Source: JAFAHD01 sp963772515 (GTDB lineage: Bacteria > Vulcanimicrobiota > Vulcanimicrobiia > Eremiobacterales > Eremiobacteraceae). From it: 64,000 nucleotides of DNA. Shown one piece after another: positions 44,134 to 52,826 of the stretch. Under the pieces are notes generated by a model. The model made no database searches. It saw only the letters and a program-made list of their open reading frames with translations, and had not been told where the DNA came from. A program made the translations under genes and the position numbers. Each line of letters opens with the position of its first letter. Within the stretch, counting starts at the first letter, position 1. The DNA lies in NCBI GenBank assembly GCA_963772515.1, contig CAVYXC010000002.1, positions 806,001 to 870,000 on the forward strand, written 5' to 3'.

Positions 44134-45166
44134 CTATTGCGGAATCGCGGGCGGTCCCGAAGCCGCGGGTCCTGACGGCGGCGTGAACGTGCCGACCTGC
44201 GGGTTCACCGCCGTGTAAGGCACGCCTTGCGCGCCCAGCAGGCCCGGGCGCGTGCGCATGAACGACACCAGCGCGGCGCCGAGCGCCAGCGCTCCGATGA
44301 TCGAGAACATGATCACGGACAGCCATGTGGGCGTGAAGCCGGTGAGGACTAAGATGACCCCTAGACCGGCGCCGACGATGGCGAGCGGCTGCGCCTCATT
44401 CACTTTGGCGATTTCGAGCAGGCGCCGGCCGAGGAACGCGGCGATCGCGGCTTTGCCGATGAGGTAGGCGAGCACGAAGGCGATCAGTGCGACCGGGATG
44501 AGCGGAATCGTCACCACCAGCACCGCCAGCACGACGATCACGAACACGAGGAAGAACGGCGCGAGCACGCCCAGGAAGATGGCGAGCAGCGGCTGGGCGA
44601 CGAGGTGTTCCTCGACGTCTTTGGTGCGCAGCGGGAAGAGGAAGAACGCGAGCAGCGTCAAGAGCAGGTCAGGTACGATGATCGAGGCTCGTACAGCCCA
44701 CCCGTGCATCGGCGACTCGGGCGCCGCCGGCGACTTCCGGCGCCGCGTTCTCCGGCGGCATCGACATCATCGGCTCAGGCGTCTCCACCTGAGGCGGCGG
44801 CACGACGTGCTGCTGCTTGGTCTTCGGGGGCGTGGCGGTCGAATCGTTGATGATCTCGCCGCCGAACGAGACGGTGTCCTTCTCGACCGAACCTTCAGGA
44901 TAGATGTGCAAGTCGCCGCCGAAGACGACGGCGCTGCCGTCGACCTTGCCGTGGATAGAGACATTGCCGCCGAAATCGACGACATCGCCGTGCACTTCCT
45001 GGTCGGCCGGGATGTTGATGTCGCTTCCGAACTCGACCACGTCGCCATGGCTGTGGCGTACGCCGCTGGCTGCGGCCATCGACGATCCGCTGACGAGCAG
45101 CACCAGCGCGATCAGCGCGGCCATTGGAGCGGTCGAATTCGTTCGACCGATACCGATCTTCATCAT
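44134..45166 (-). CDS. Polymer-forming (bactofilin-like) protein with membrane domain (one frameshift)
   Basis: The N-terminal part (ATG 45166) has a signal-like start and beta-helix repeats of DUF583/bactofilin type: GDVVEFGSDINIPADQEVHGD, GDVVDFGGNVSIHGKVDGSAV and VVFGGDLHIYPEGSV. Near 44700 the frame changes; the continuation (MHGWAVRASIIVPDLLLTLLAFF) has several helices, a layout known in envelope-associated bactofilin-like proteins. The two pieces are therefore one gene with an indel. The N-terminus carries repeat copy C in frame (GRTNSTAPM, residues 7-15). It overlaps the anti-sigma stop, so it is probably part of the same ECF regulon. Confidence 0.65.
45124..45149 (-). repeat. Dispersed palindromic repeat, copy C
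   Basis: Read on the minus strand: CGGTCGAAC, GA, ATTCGACCG, then CTCCAA. One base differs from the consensus in the first arm. It is inside the signal-peptide coding region of the bactofilin-like gene and is read as GRTNSTAPM, in the same frame as copies A and B. Confidence 0.8.
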
Positions 45167-45696
45167 ATCGCTTGAGCCCCCGCGATCCACCCGGACAGCC
45201 GGGGGAGGTAGTGCCGCAGGGCGAGCGCCCCTGCCGCAAGCACCAGGAGCTCGATGCCTAGCGCGCCGGCCGCAAACGCCGGTACGTGGAGTCGGGTGCC
45301 GACATCGACCAACGTGGATCCGGCGACGCCGGCTTTGCCCAGTTCGGTCGCGACGGCTGCGAAGCCGTGCTGCCAGTCGATCACGCGCGCCGCGGTCAAC
45401 GCGATGAGAAGTGCCCATGCCGCTGCGACGTAGGCGAGCAGCCAGCGCACGCGTAGCCGCGCGGGTTTGGGAACAGGCAGCGCGGCGACCGCAGCCATCA
45501 CGCCGAGCGTGAAGTCGGGCCGCGGCTCGATGCCGCGCAACCCTTCAAGCCGGATCTCGACCGCGTGCAGATCCTGCGCCAGAGCGCGGCAGCTCGGGCA
45601 GCCGTTCAGATGTGACTCGATCAGCTGCACATCGCGAGGCGACGCATCGCCTTCGAGATATGCGGCGAGACGAGATTCACAGGCAGAGCAGTTCAC
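45163..45696 (-). CDS. Anti-sigma factor with N-terminal zinc-finger (zf-HC2) domain
   Basis: 177 residues. The putative zinc finger is CSACESRLAAYLEGDAS followed by HLNGCPSCRAL (Cys/His/Cys-x-x-Cys). The C-terminus has two hydrophobic segments (WLLAYVAAAWALLIALTAARV and LGIELLVLAAGALALR), so it is a membrane-anchored anti-sigma. It overlaps the ECF sigma gene by 20 bp and the bactofilin-like gene by a few bases, which is typical for a sigma/anti-sigma pair. Confidence 0.85.
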   Translation of the reverse strand: MNCSACESRLAAYLEGDASPRDVQLIESHLNGCPSCRALAQDLHAVEIRLEGLRGIEPRPDFTLGVMAAVAALPVPKPARLRVRWLLAYVAAAWALLIALTAARVIDWQHGFAAVATELGKAGVAGSTLVDVGTRLHVPAFAAGALGIELLVLAAGALALRHYLPRLSGWIAGAQAI

Positions 45697-46300
45697 GTCC
45701 GCCTACCTCCTGCGTTTGATTTGCATTGACCATCGCCGCTTGCCGCGAACGGCCCAGCGCGCGCGCGAGCGACGCTTTGCCGCGATGGATCAGCGTCTTC
45801 ACGTTTCCCAACGAGACGCCCATCGTGTCTGCGATTTCTTGGTATTCCATATGCCGGTAGTAGCGTAAGGAGAGCGCCATCCGCATCTTGTCGGGCACCG
45901 TCAGCAGCGCGCTGCGCACCGTCTGCTGCTCTTCTTCGGCGAGGATCATCGCGTCAGGCGAGGCCTCGCGCCGGGTGTCCGGGAGCCGTTGCTCCAAGGT
46001 CTCATCTTCGTAGAGCTCCTCATGTTGCGGGCGGCGACGTTCCTTTCCGAGATGCGTGCGCGCTGCGTTGCGCGCGATTTGGTAGAGCCAGGTCGAGAAC
46101 TTCGCGAGTTGCGGGTTGAAGGTTCCGAGATGCGAGTAGGCACGGATGAAGGTCTCCTGGGCGAGGTCGTTTGCGTCTTCGGTCGATCGGACCGTGCCAT
46201 ACAGGAAGTTCACGATGCCCCGCTTGTGCCGCTCGACCAGCGGCGCGAATGCGCTCGAATCTCCCTGGAGGATAAGCGCCACCAGCGTCTCATCCGGCAC
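45677..46300 (-). CDS. ECF-type RNA polymerase sigma factor (sigma-70 family)
   Basis: 207 residues. Region 2: FAPLVERHKRGIVNFLYGTVRSTEDANDLAQETFIRAY. Region 4: LSLRYYRHMEYQEIADTMGVSLGNVKTLIHRGKASL. Start is GTG 46300. It would direct RNA polymerase to envelope-stress or similar promoters. Immediately downstream are the membrane anti-sigma factor and a bactofilin-like protein, which suggests an envelope-related regulon. A possible autoregulatory promoter lies upstream at 46335-46367. Confidence 0.9.
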   Translation of the reverse strand: MPDETLVALILQGDSSAFAPLVERHKRGIVNFLYGTVRSTEDANDLAQETFIRAYSHLGTFNPQLAKFSTWLYQIARNAARTHLGKERRRPQHEELYEDETLEQRLPDTRREASPDAMILAEEEQQTVRSALLTVPDKMRMALSLRYYRHMEYQEIADTMGVSLGNVKTLIHRGKASLARALGRSRQAAMVNANQTQEVGGRELLCL

Positions 46301-46334
46301 CCCAGCGTTGATCGTCGACCCTCCCGATTGATGA

Positions 46335-46367
46335 ACTCTACTCCCGAGCCGGCGGGAAAGTTTCGGG
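46335..46367 (-). promoter_or_regulatory. Possible ECF-dependent promoter upstream of the sigma gene
   Basis: On the minus strand GAAACTT is followed by 16 nt and GTAGAG, similar to the GGAACTT-N16-TCnnA pattern of RpoE/ECF promoters. It lies directly upstream of the sigma gene and points toward it. This is pattern matching only. Confidence 0.3.
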
Positions 46368-46392
46368 ACAGGCCCGGCGAACCCCGCGAACC

Positions 46393-46920
46393 ATGAGCCA
46401 GGCCGACAAAAGTCCTACCGCGCTGGCGCCCAAGCCTGTGGCGGCTTCAGCCTCTACCCTGGCGACCTTGATGGAGCCGGCCGACGCCAACCCGATGGGC
46501 AACGTCCATGGCGGCGCTATCATGAAGCTCGTCGACCAGGCTGCGGCTGCCGCTGCGATCCGCCATTCCAGGCGCATCTGCGTGACCGTCGCAGTCGACA
46601 GGCTCGATTTCTTCGGGCCGGTCCACGTCGGCGATATGGTCGTCCTCAAAGCGGCGGTGAACTACACGCATCGCACGTCGATGGAGGTCGGCGTGCGCAT
46701 CGAGGCCGAGTCCTTGCGCGATGGCGAGGTGAGGCAGGCGGGTACGGCACTGCTGATCTTCGTCGCGCTCGACGACCAATGCCGTCCGATCGAAGTGCCT
46801 CCGATCCTGCCGCAGACCGAGGAGGAGCAGCTGCGATACCGCCAAGCCGAGCTGCGCTACCGCCACCGCAAGGAATTGCGCGAGAAAGAACGCGCGCTTC
46901 GGAACACCCACACGTCTTGA
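46393..46920 (+). CDS. Acyl-CoA thioesterase (hotdog fold)
   Basis: 175 residues. The hotdog pattern MEPADANPMGNVHGGAIMKLVDQAAAAAAIRHSR, with VTVAVDRLDFFGPVHVGD, is that of YciA/BACH-type acyl-CoA hydrolases. It hydrolyses acyl-CoA to fatty acid and CoA. The C-terminal helix is charged (RYRQAELRYRHRKELREKERAL), longer than needed for the fold. The start ATG is 46393, near the divergent sigma gene. Chain length cannot be read. Confidence 0.85.
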   Translation: MSQADKSPTALAPKPVAASASTLATLMEPADANPMGNVHGGAIMKLVDQAAAAAAIRHSRRICVTVAVDRLDFFGPVHVGDMVVLKAAVNYTHRTSMEVGVRIEAESLRDGEVRQAGTALLIFVALDDQCRPIEVPPILPQTEEEQLRYRQAELRYRHRKELREKERALRNTHTS

Positions 46921-47810
46921 CCGGCCGTTACGCGTTCCTCGCGCTCGGCATCGCCGGCCTCTCGATGGCCGGCATTTTTTACAGTCTGGCCCACGCGCCG
47001 GTCGTGACCATGGTCGCGTATCGCATGGTGTTCGCCGCGTTATTGATGATGCCGGTGGCGTTGGTCGCGCGCGGCAGCGGCGCAGCGCAGACGCGCGCGC
47101 CGTTCACGCGCGCGGACGTGTGGACCACTGCCGGCGCCGGTGCGCTGTTCGCGTTCGACCTGATCATCTGGGCGCTGAGCCTCAAGTTCACCTCGGTCGC
47201 CAGCGCGGCGCTGTTCGTGAGCACGCATCCGATCTTCGTCGCGTTGCTCGCGTGGCTGATCTTCCGCGAGCGGCCCACGCCGCTGATCTTGGCCGGTATC
47301 GCGATCGGCGTCATCGGCATCGCGATCGTCGCTCGGCATGATGTTCAGCTGTCCGGCCGCGCGCTTATCGGCGACGGGCTGGCGCTGCTCGCGGCGCTAG
47401 CCGAGACCGGTTACCTGCTGTGCGGGCGAAGCGTGCGCCAGCGCATCGACGCGCCGCGCTACGCGTTGGGGGTCTACGCGTCGTGCGCGGCCTTCGTCTG
47501 CGTCGCCGCGTTTGGGACCGGCGCCGGTTTCGCGATCTCGGGCCACGATCTCATGCTGGCCATTGGGCTCGCCGTCGTGGCGACGGTGTTGGGCCATACG
47601 CTCGTGTCGCAATCGCTCGGCTACATGCCGGCGGCGGTGGTCGCTGTCTCCTTTCTCGCCCAGCCCTTGCTGGCGGCGGTGTTCGCGTTGATATTCTTAG
47701 GGCAGGTGATCCCGCTGACGACTGCGCTGGGCGGTCTTGTGGCGCTTGCCGGCATCGGCGTGGTGGCCTATGCGAACGAACGCCGCCCAGCCGAACCCCT
47801 AGAGATGTAG
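46917..47810 (+). CDS. EamA/DMT-family transporter
   Basis: About 297 residues with ten hydrophobic helices in two EamA repeats (YRMVFAALLMMPVALVARG in the first; LGYMPAAVVAVSFLAQPLLAAVFALIFLGQ in the second). Family members export amino acids, nucleotide sugars or other metabolites. TTG 46917 overlaps the previous stop (TTGA). The substrate is unknown. Its stop codon is directly followed by palindromic repeat copy D. Confidence 0.8.
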   Translation: MTGRYAFLALGIAGLSMAGIFYSLAHAPVVTMVAYRMVFAALLMMPVALVARGSGAAQTRAPFTRADVWTTAGAGALFAFDLIIWALSLKFTSVASAALFVSTHPIFVALLAWLIFRERPTPLILAGIAIGVIGIAIVARHDVQLSGRALIGDGLALLAALAETGYLLCGRSVRQRIDAPRYALGVYASCAAFVCVAAFGTGAGFAISGHDLMLAIGLAVVATVLGHTLVSQSLGYMPAAVVAVSFLAQPLLAAVFALIFLGQVIPLTTALGGLVALAGIGVVAYANERRPAEPLEM

Positions 47811-47830
47811 CGGTCGAATTCATTCGACCG
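47805..47830 (-). repeat. Dispersed palindromic repeat, copy D
   Basis: Read on the minus strand: CGGTCGAAT, GA, ATTCGACCG, then CTACAT. The arms are perfect over 9 bp. It lies right after the stop of the EamA gene and before gmd, so here it is intergenic. It shares orientation with copy C and is inverted with respect to copies A and B. Confidence 0.8.
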
Positions 47831-47877
47831 TCCCTGAATAAGGAAACCTCCTAAAACCGACCGAAGGCGGCGAATCG

Positions 47878-48852
47878 ATGGCGAAAAAACGGGCGCTGAT
47901 CACCGGTATCACCGGCCAGGATGGATCGTACCTGGCCGAATTTCTGCTCGAAAAGGATTATGACGTCTTCGGCATCACGCGCCGCTCGAGCACCAACTCC
48001 TTCGATCGCATCGCGCACATCATCGACAAGATCACACTGCTCTCTGGCGACCTGCTCGATGAACACTCGCTCGTCAGCGCGCTGCGCGAGTCAAAGCCGG
48101 ATGAGATCTACAATCTCGGCGCGCAGAGTTTCGTGCCCACGTCGTGGGCCCAGCCGGTGCTCACCGCGGAGTTCACCGCGGTCGGCGTGACGCGCTTGCT
48201 CGAAGCGATGCGCAACGCCAAACCCGATGCGCGCTTCTATCAGGCTTCGAGCAGCGAGATGTTCGGCAAAGTCTTGGAGACGCCGCAGCGCGAGACGACG
48301 CCGTTCTATCCGCGCAGTCCATATGGTGTCGCAAAAGTGTACGGTCACTGGATCACGATCAATTATCGCGAGTCATACGATCTGTATGCGTGCTCCGGAA
48401 TTTGTTTTAACCATGAATCGGCACGTCGAGGACTCGAGTTTGTAACGCGAAAAGTGACAGATGGCGTCGCTCGCATCAAGCTCGGAATCGTGCAAGAGTT
48501 GAGACTCGGCAACCTCGATGCGCGGCGCGATTGGGGACACGCTCTCGATTTCGTGCGCGCGATGTGGCTCATGCTCCAGCAGCCGAAGCCTGACGACTAC
48601 GTGATCGCCACCGGCACGACGCGCACGGTGCAGGATCTCGTCGCCGCCGCGTTCGGCCACGCAGGCCTCGATTGGAAAAAGCACGTCACTGTGGATCAAA
48701 AGTTCATGCGCCCGGCCGAGGTGGACGTGCTCGTCGGCGACGCGTCCAAAGCCCATCGCGTCCTCGGCTGGCACCCGGAGATCACGTTCGAGCAGATGAT
48801 CGCAGAGATGGTGGACGCCGACCTCGCGCGCTTGCGCAAACTCAACGGCTGA
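47878..48852 (+). CDS. gmd: GDP-mannose 4,6-dehydratase
   Basis: 324 residues. ALITGITGQDGSYLAEFLLEK binds NADP; YQASSSEMFGK and SPYGVAKVYGHW hold the catalytic Ser/Glu and the Tyr-x3-Lys; CFNHESARRGLEFVTRKV is the substrate loop. It makes GDP-4-keto-6-deoxymannose. ATG 47878 has AAGGAAAC upstream. The next gene reduces the product, so GDP-rhamnose or GDP-deoxytalose are likely. The part at 48360-48420 is unusually AT-rich (25 G/C of 60) within the conserved loop. Confidence 0.9.
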   Translation: MAKKRALITGITGQDGSYLAEFLLEKDYDVFGITRRSSTNSFDRIAHIIDKITLLSGDLLDEHSLVSALRESKPDEIYNLGAQSFVPTSWAQPVLTAEFTAVGVTRLLEAMRNAKPDARFYQASSSEMFGKVLETPQRETTPFYPRSPYGVAKVYGHWITINYRESYDLYACSGICFNHESARRGLEFVTRKVTDGVARIKLGIVQELRLGNLDARRDWGHALDFVRAMWLMLQQPKPDDYVIATGTTRTVQDLVAAAFGHAGLDWKKHVTVDQKFMRPAEVDVLVGDASKAHRVLGWHPEITFEQMIAEMVDADLARLRKLNG

Positions 48853-48854
48853 CG

Positions 48855-49814
48855 GTGCGCTCGCTCGTCACGGGCGCCGACGGATTCGTCGGCCAATGGC
48901 TCGTCCGCGAGCTGCTCGACCACGGCGACGAGGTCACCGGCGTCACGCGCGGTGACCACACGCTGCTGACGACGCTGAGCACCGACGCCGCAACCCAAGT
49001 CCGCTGGTTAAGCGCTGAGCTGCTCGAACCGGAGACGCTGCGCGCCGCGGTCAAAGAGTCAAAGCCGCAGGCCGTCTATCATCTGGCGGCTCAAGCGTCC
49101 GTCGCGCAGTCCCTCAAGGACCCGGCGTCCACCATCGAGACCAATGTGGTCGGTACGGCCAACGTGCTCGAAGCATGCCGCGACGAGGCCCCTGACGCAC
49201 TGGTCCTCGCGGTCGGTTCGGCGGAGATCTACGGCAACGCAAATCCCAAGGCGCTTCCGCTGCGTGAAGACGCACCCATCCGCCCCAACAACCCGTACGC
49301 CGGCAGCAAGGCAGCCGCTGAGGTGCTCGCGCTGCAGTACGCACAAACCGGCTGGCTCCGAGTGATCGCCACCCGTTCGTTCAATCACACCGGTCCGGGC
49401 CAGAGCACGGCCTTTGCCTCGGCGGTGTTTGCAAAACAGTGCGCAGATATCACCCGCGGCAGGCAGGCGCCGGTGCTACAGCACGGCAATCTGTCTGCCC
49501 AGCGGGATTTCCTCGACGTGCGTGACGTCGTCGCCGCGTATCGGCTGCTCGCTGAGCGAGGCGCTTCGGGCACGGCGTATAACGTATGCAGCGGGCACGC
49601 GATCAGCATGCGCGAAATCGTCGAGGAGCTCACGCGGCTGGTGAACCGGCCGGTCGAACTGCGCCAGGACCCGGAGCGGATGCGCCCGGTGGACACGCAG
49701 GTGATCGTCGGCGATCCTGGCCTCTTGCAGCGGACCACGGGGTGGCAGGCGTCCATACCCCTGCCGCGCACCTTGCGCGACCTGTACGACTACTTTCTAA
49801 AGGAAGATGGATAA
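48855..49814 (+). CDS. rmd: GDP-4-keto-6-deoxymannose reductase-like SDR
   Basis: 319 residues, GTG 48855, 2 bp after gmd. SLVTGADGFVGQWLVRELLDHGDEV binds NADPH. AVGSAEIYGN and NPYAGSKAAAEVLALQYA have the catalytic Ser and the YxxxK motif, and RSFNHTGPGQS is a strong Rmd signature. It reduces GDP-4-keto-6-deoxymannose to GDP-D-rhamnose. A C3/C4 epimerising reductase (GDP-fucose synthase) is less likely because the motifs differ. It supplies sugar for the polysaccharide or for glycosylation. Confidence 0.85.
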   Translation: MRSLVTGADGFVGQWLVRELLDHGDEVTGVTRGDHTLLTTLSTDAATQVRWLSAELLEPETLRAAVKESKPQAVYHLAAQASVAQSLKDPASTIETNVVGTANVLEACRDEAPDALVLAVGSAEIYGNANPKALPLREDAPIRPNNPYAGSKAAAEVLALQYAQTGWLRVIATRSFNHTGPGQSTAFASAVFAKQCADITRGRQAPVLQHGNLSAQRDFLDVRDVVAAYRLLAERGASGTAYNVCSGHAISMREIVEELTRLVNRPVELRQDPERMRPVDTQVIVGDPGLLQRTTGWQASIPLPRTLRDLYDYFLKEDG

Positions 49815-50466
49815 ACCGAAACCCGCCGCCCCGCCGCCTCGCAATCCGGCCCAAGGTCAGGATTGGCGAGCTGTCGTCTTCAAGAACCGCGGCCTGCTGC
49901 TCGTGCCGGTCGCCCTCGCGCTCATCATCTTCGGGCAGCCCACCGAGCTGAGCGCTAGCATCGGCGTCGCCATCGCGCTATGCGGGGAGTTGCTGCGCAT
50001 TTGGGCGGTCGGTTACTCGGGCGATACCACGCGCGCCGACGTGGTGACCGCGCCCGAGCTCGTGACCGCAGGACCGTATGCGCTCGTCCGCAACCCGCTC
50101 TACCTCGGCAACGCCATCATCGCGATCGGGTTCACCATCGCGTTCTCCGGCGGCATCCCGTTCGGGCAATCGTTCTGGCTCCTGATCTTCGTGCTCGCGG
50201 TGGTGATCGCGGTATACGCGACGGTCATCCCGTTGGAAGAAGAGTATTTAGCGCGAACCTTCGGCATGCGCTTTACGGAGTACACGACGTTGGTGCCGCG
50301 CTTTATCCCATGGAAAGGCGCACTGTCCAAGAGCAAACAGCAGGGCACGTGGAAGCGAAAAGTGATCGGCAATGCCGAGGTCATGACGATTGCGCTGTTC
50401 GCCCTCATGGTCGTGGTCTTGCTGCTCAAATTGACCGCCTTTCGAGGAATGACGGTCCGGTTCTAA
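49807..50466 (+). CDS. Isoprenylcysteine methyltransferase (ICMT)-like integral membrane protein
   Basis: 219 residues with about five hydrophobic segments. The core LVRNPLYLGNAIIAIGFTIAF contains the RNPLYLGN motif of the ICMT/PEMT methyltransferase group; EEEYLARTFGMRFTEYTTLVPRFIP gives the second conserved E/Y element. Bacterial members methylate small lipids or prenyl compounds; the substrate here is unknown. Its start overlaps the rmd-like stop by 8 bp, so it is probably in the same transcript. Confidence 0.75.
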   Translation: MDKPKPAAPPPRNPAQGQDWRAVVFKNRGLLLVPVALALIIFGQPTELSASIGVAIALCGELLRIWAVGYSGDTTRADVVTAPELVTAGPYALVRNPLYLGNAIIAIGFTIAFSGGIPFGQSFWLLIFVLAVVIAVYATVIPLEEEYLARTFGMRFTEYTTLVPRFIPWKGALSKSKQQGTWKRKVIGNAEVMTIALFALMVVVLLLKLTAFRGMTVRF

Positions 50467-50516
50467 AATTCCGCAATACGGGACAAATAGAATCGAAGTC
50501 CCGAACAGGCGTAGGC

Positions 50517-50546
50517 TTGTCCTTCCGACGGACCCGGTGCTATCCT
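50517..50546 (+). promoter_or_regulatory. Sigma-70-like promoter of the candidate ncRNA
   Basis: TTGTCC at 50517-50522, an 18-nt spacer and TATCCT at 50541-50546 preceded by TGC (extended -10). A transcript would begin near 50553, exactly where the predicted closing stem begins. Confidence 0.5.
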
Positions 50547-50552
50547 CACAGA

Positions 50553-50725
50553 GCGGTGTGCGCTGGATGCGCGAAGCCCTGAGGCCGGGTCTGCGGAGAC
50601 TTCCGGAGAGCGCAGGTTCCCGGAATTTCCGGCCTCGACGGGCGCGGAGCAGTAGGTCAGGATGGATTGCGCCGCATCGAACGACACCGCGATGATGGCC
50701 GCCCGAAATGGCGGCCTTCTTTTTT
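50553..50725 (+). ncRNA. Candidate structured RNA (riboswitch/attenuator or 6S-like), family unknown
   Basis: Nested pairings are visible: GCGGTGT (50553) with ACACCGC (50684), GATGCG (50566) with CGCATC (50673), GCCC (50576) with GGGC (50640), GAGGCCGG (50581) with CCGGCCTC (50629), and CTGCG (50591) with CGCAG (50611). A terminator hairpin follows. The region has no coding pattern and lies between an ICMT-like gene and the beta-oxidation gene at 50742. Length and shape resemble 6S RNA or a riboswitch with terminator. I could not match SRP, RNase P, tmRNA, SAM, TPP, FMN, cobalamin or glycine motifs. Confidence 0.5.
50697..50725 (+). terminator. Rho-independent terminator
   Basis: GGCCGCC, loop CGAAAT, GGCGGCC, then TTCTTTTTT. 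The 7-bp GC-rich stem with a T tract is a textbook terminator. It ends 16 nt before the ATG of the next gene, so read-through would be required, or a nearby promoter must exist, for that gene to be expressed. This is what a transcription attenuator looks like. Confidence 0.85.
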
Positions 50726-50741
50726 GGAGTATTAAGGGCGG

Positions 50742-51580
50742 ATGACGATTCTCGTGGTCGGAGCCGGTCAGATGGGATCTGGCATCGCACAGGTCTGCGC
50801 GGCTGCAGGCTACCGAGTACTGCTGCATGACGTGGACGAGGCGGCGTACCGCCGCGGGCACGCGACGATCGAGAAGACCCTGTCGCGCGCGGTGGACAAA
50901 GCCAAGCTCTCGCGCGCGGACGCCGACGCGCTGCTTGGCCGCATCAGCTTTCACGCGGATCTCGGCGCGCCGGTCGACGCCGTCATCGCCATCGAAGCCG
51001 CGAGCGAGGACGAGACGCTCAAGCTCGCGCTCTTCCGCCGCATGGACGCAGCGCTGCCCCCGCCGGCGATCCTCGCGAGCAACACATCCTCGATCTCCAT
51101 CACCAAGTTAGGCGCGGCCACCAAACGCGCCGACCGCGTGATCGGCATGCACTTCATGAATCCAGTCCCTGTGATGAAGCTCGTCGAAGTCATCCGCGGC
51201 CTCGCCACCTCTGACGAGACGTACGCGTTCACCAAGCAGCTGGCCGAACAGCTGGGCAAGACGCCGGTTGAGGTCAATGATTTCCCAGGTTTTGTGAGCA
51301 ATCGGGTGCTCATGCCGATGATCAACGAGGCGATCTACGCGCACATGGAAGGCGTCGGCACCCCAGAAGCGATCGATACCGTCATGAAGCTCGGCATGAA
51401 CCACCCGATGGGACCGCTCGAACTGGCCGACTTCATCGGCCTCGACACGTGCCTCGCGATCATGCAAGTGCTCTATGAGGGTTTTTCCGATCCAAAATAC
51501 CGTCCGTGCCCCTTGCTCAAGAAGATGGTGGCCGCGGGCCGCCTCGGCAAGAAGTCCGGCCGCGGCTTCTACGAGTACCC

Positions 51581-51584
<4 letters not shown>
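50742..51584 (+). CDS. hbd: 3-hydroxybutyryl-CoA dehydrogenase (3-hydroxyacyl-CoA dehydrogenase)
   Basis: 280 residues. ILVVGAGQMGSGIAQVCAAAGYRVLLHDVD binds NAD(H). The catalytic His is in GMHFMNPVPVMKLVEVIRG, and FPGFVSNRVLMPMINEA and GMNHPMGPLELADFIGLD follow. It oxidises 3-hydroxyacyl-CoA in beta-oxidation or butyryl/crotonyl metabolism. The 3' end overlaps the acyl-CoA dehydrogenase start by 4 bp (ATGA), so the pair is co-translated. It starts right after a terminator, hence possible attenuation. Confidence 0.9.
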
Positions 51585-52816
<1,232 letters not shown>

Positions 52817-52826
52817 GGCCGCTCGC

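Noticed and set aside
50553..50725. SRP, RNase P, tmRNA or a common riboswitch at this locus
   Set aside because: The SRP core loop, the RNase P conserved regions, a tRNA-like end and the SAM, TPP, FMN, cobalamin and glycine cores were not found on either strand. It stays a candidate of unknown family.
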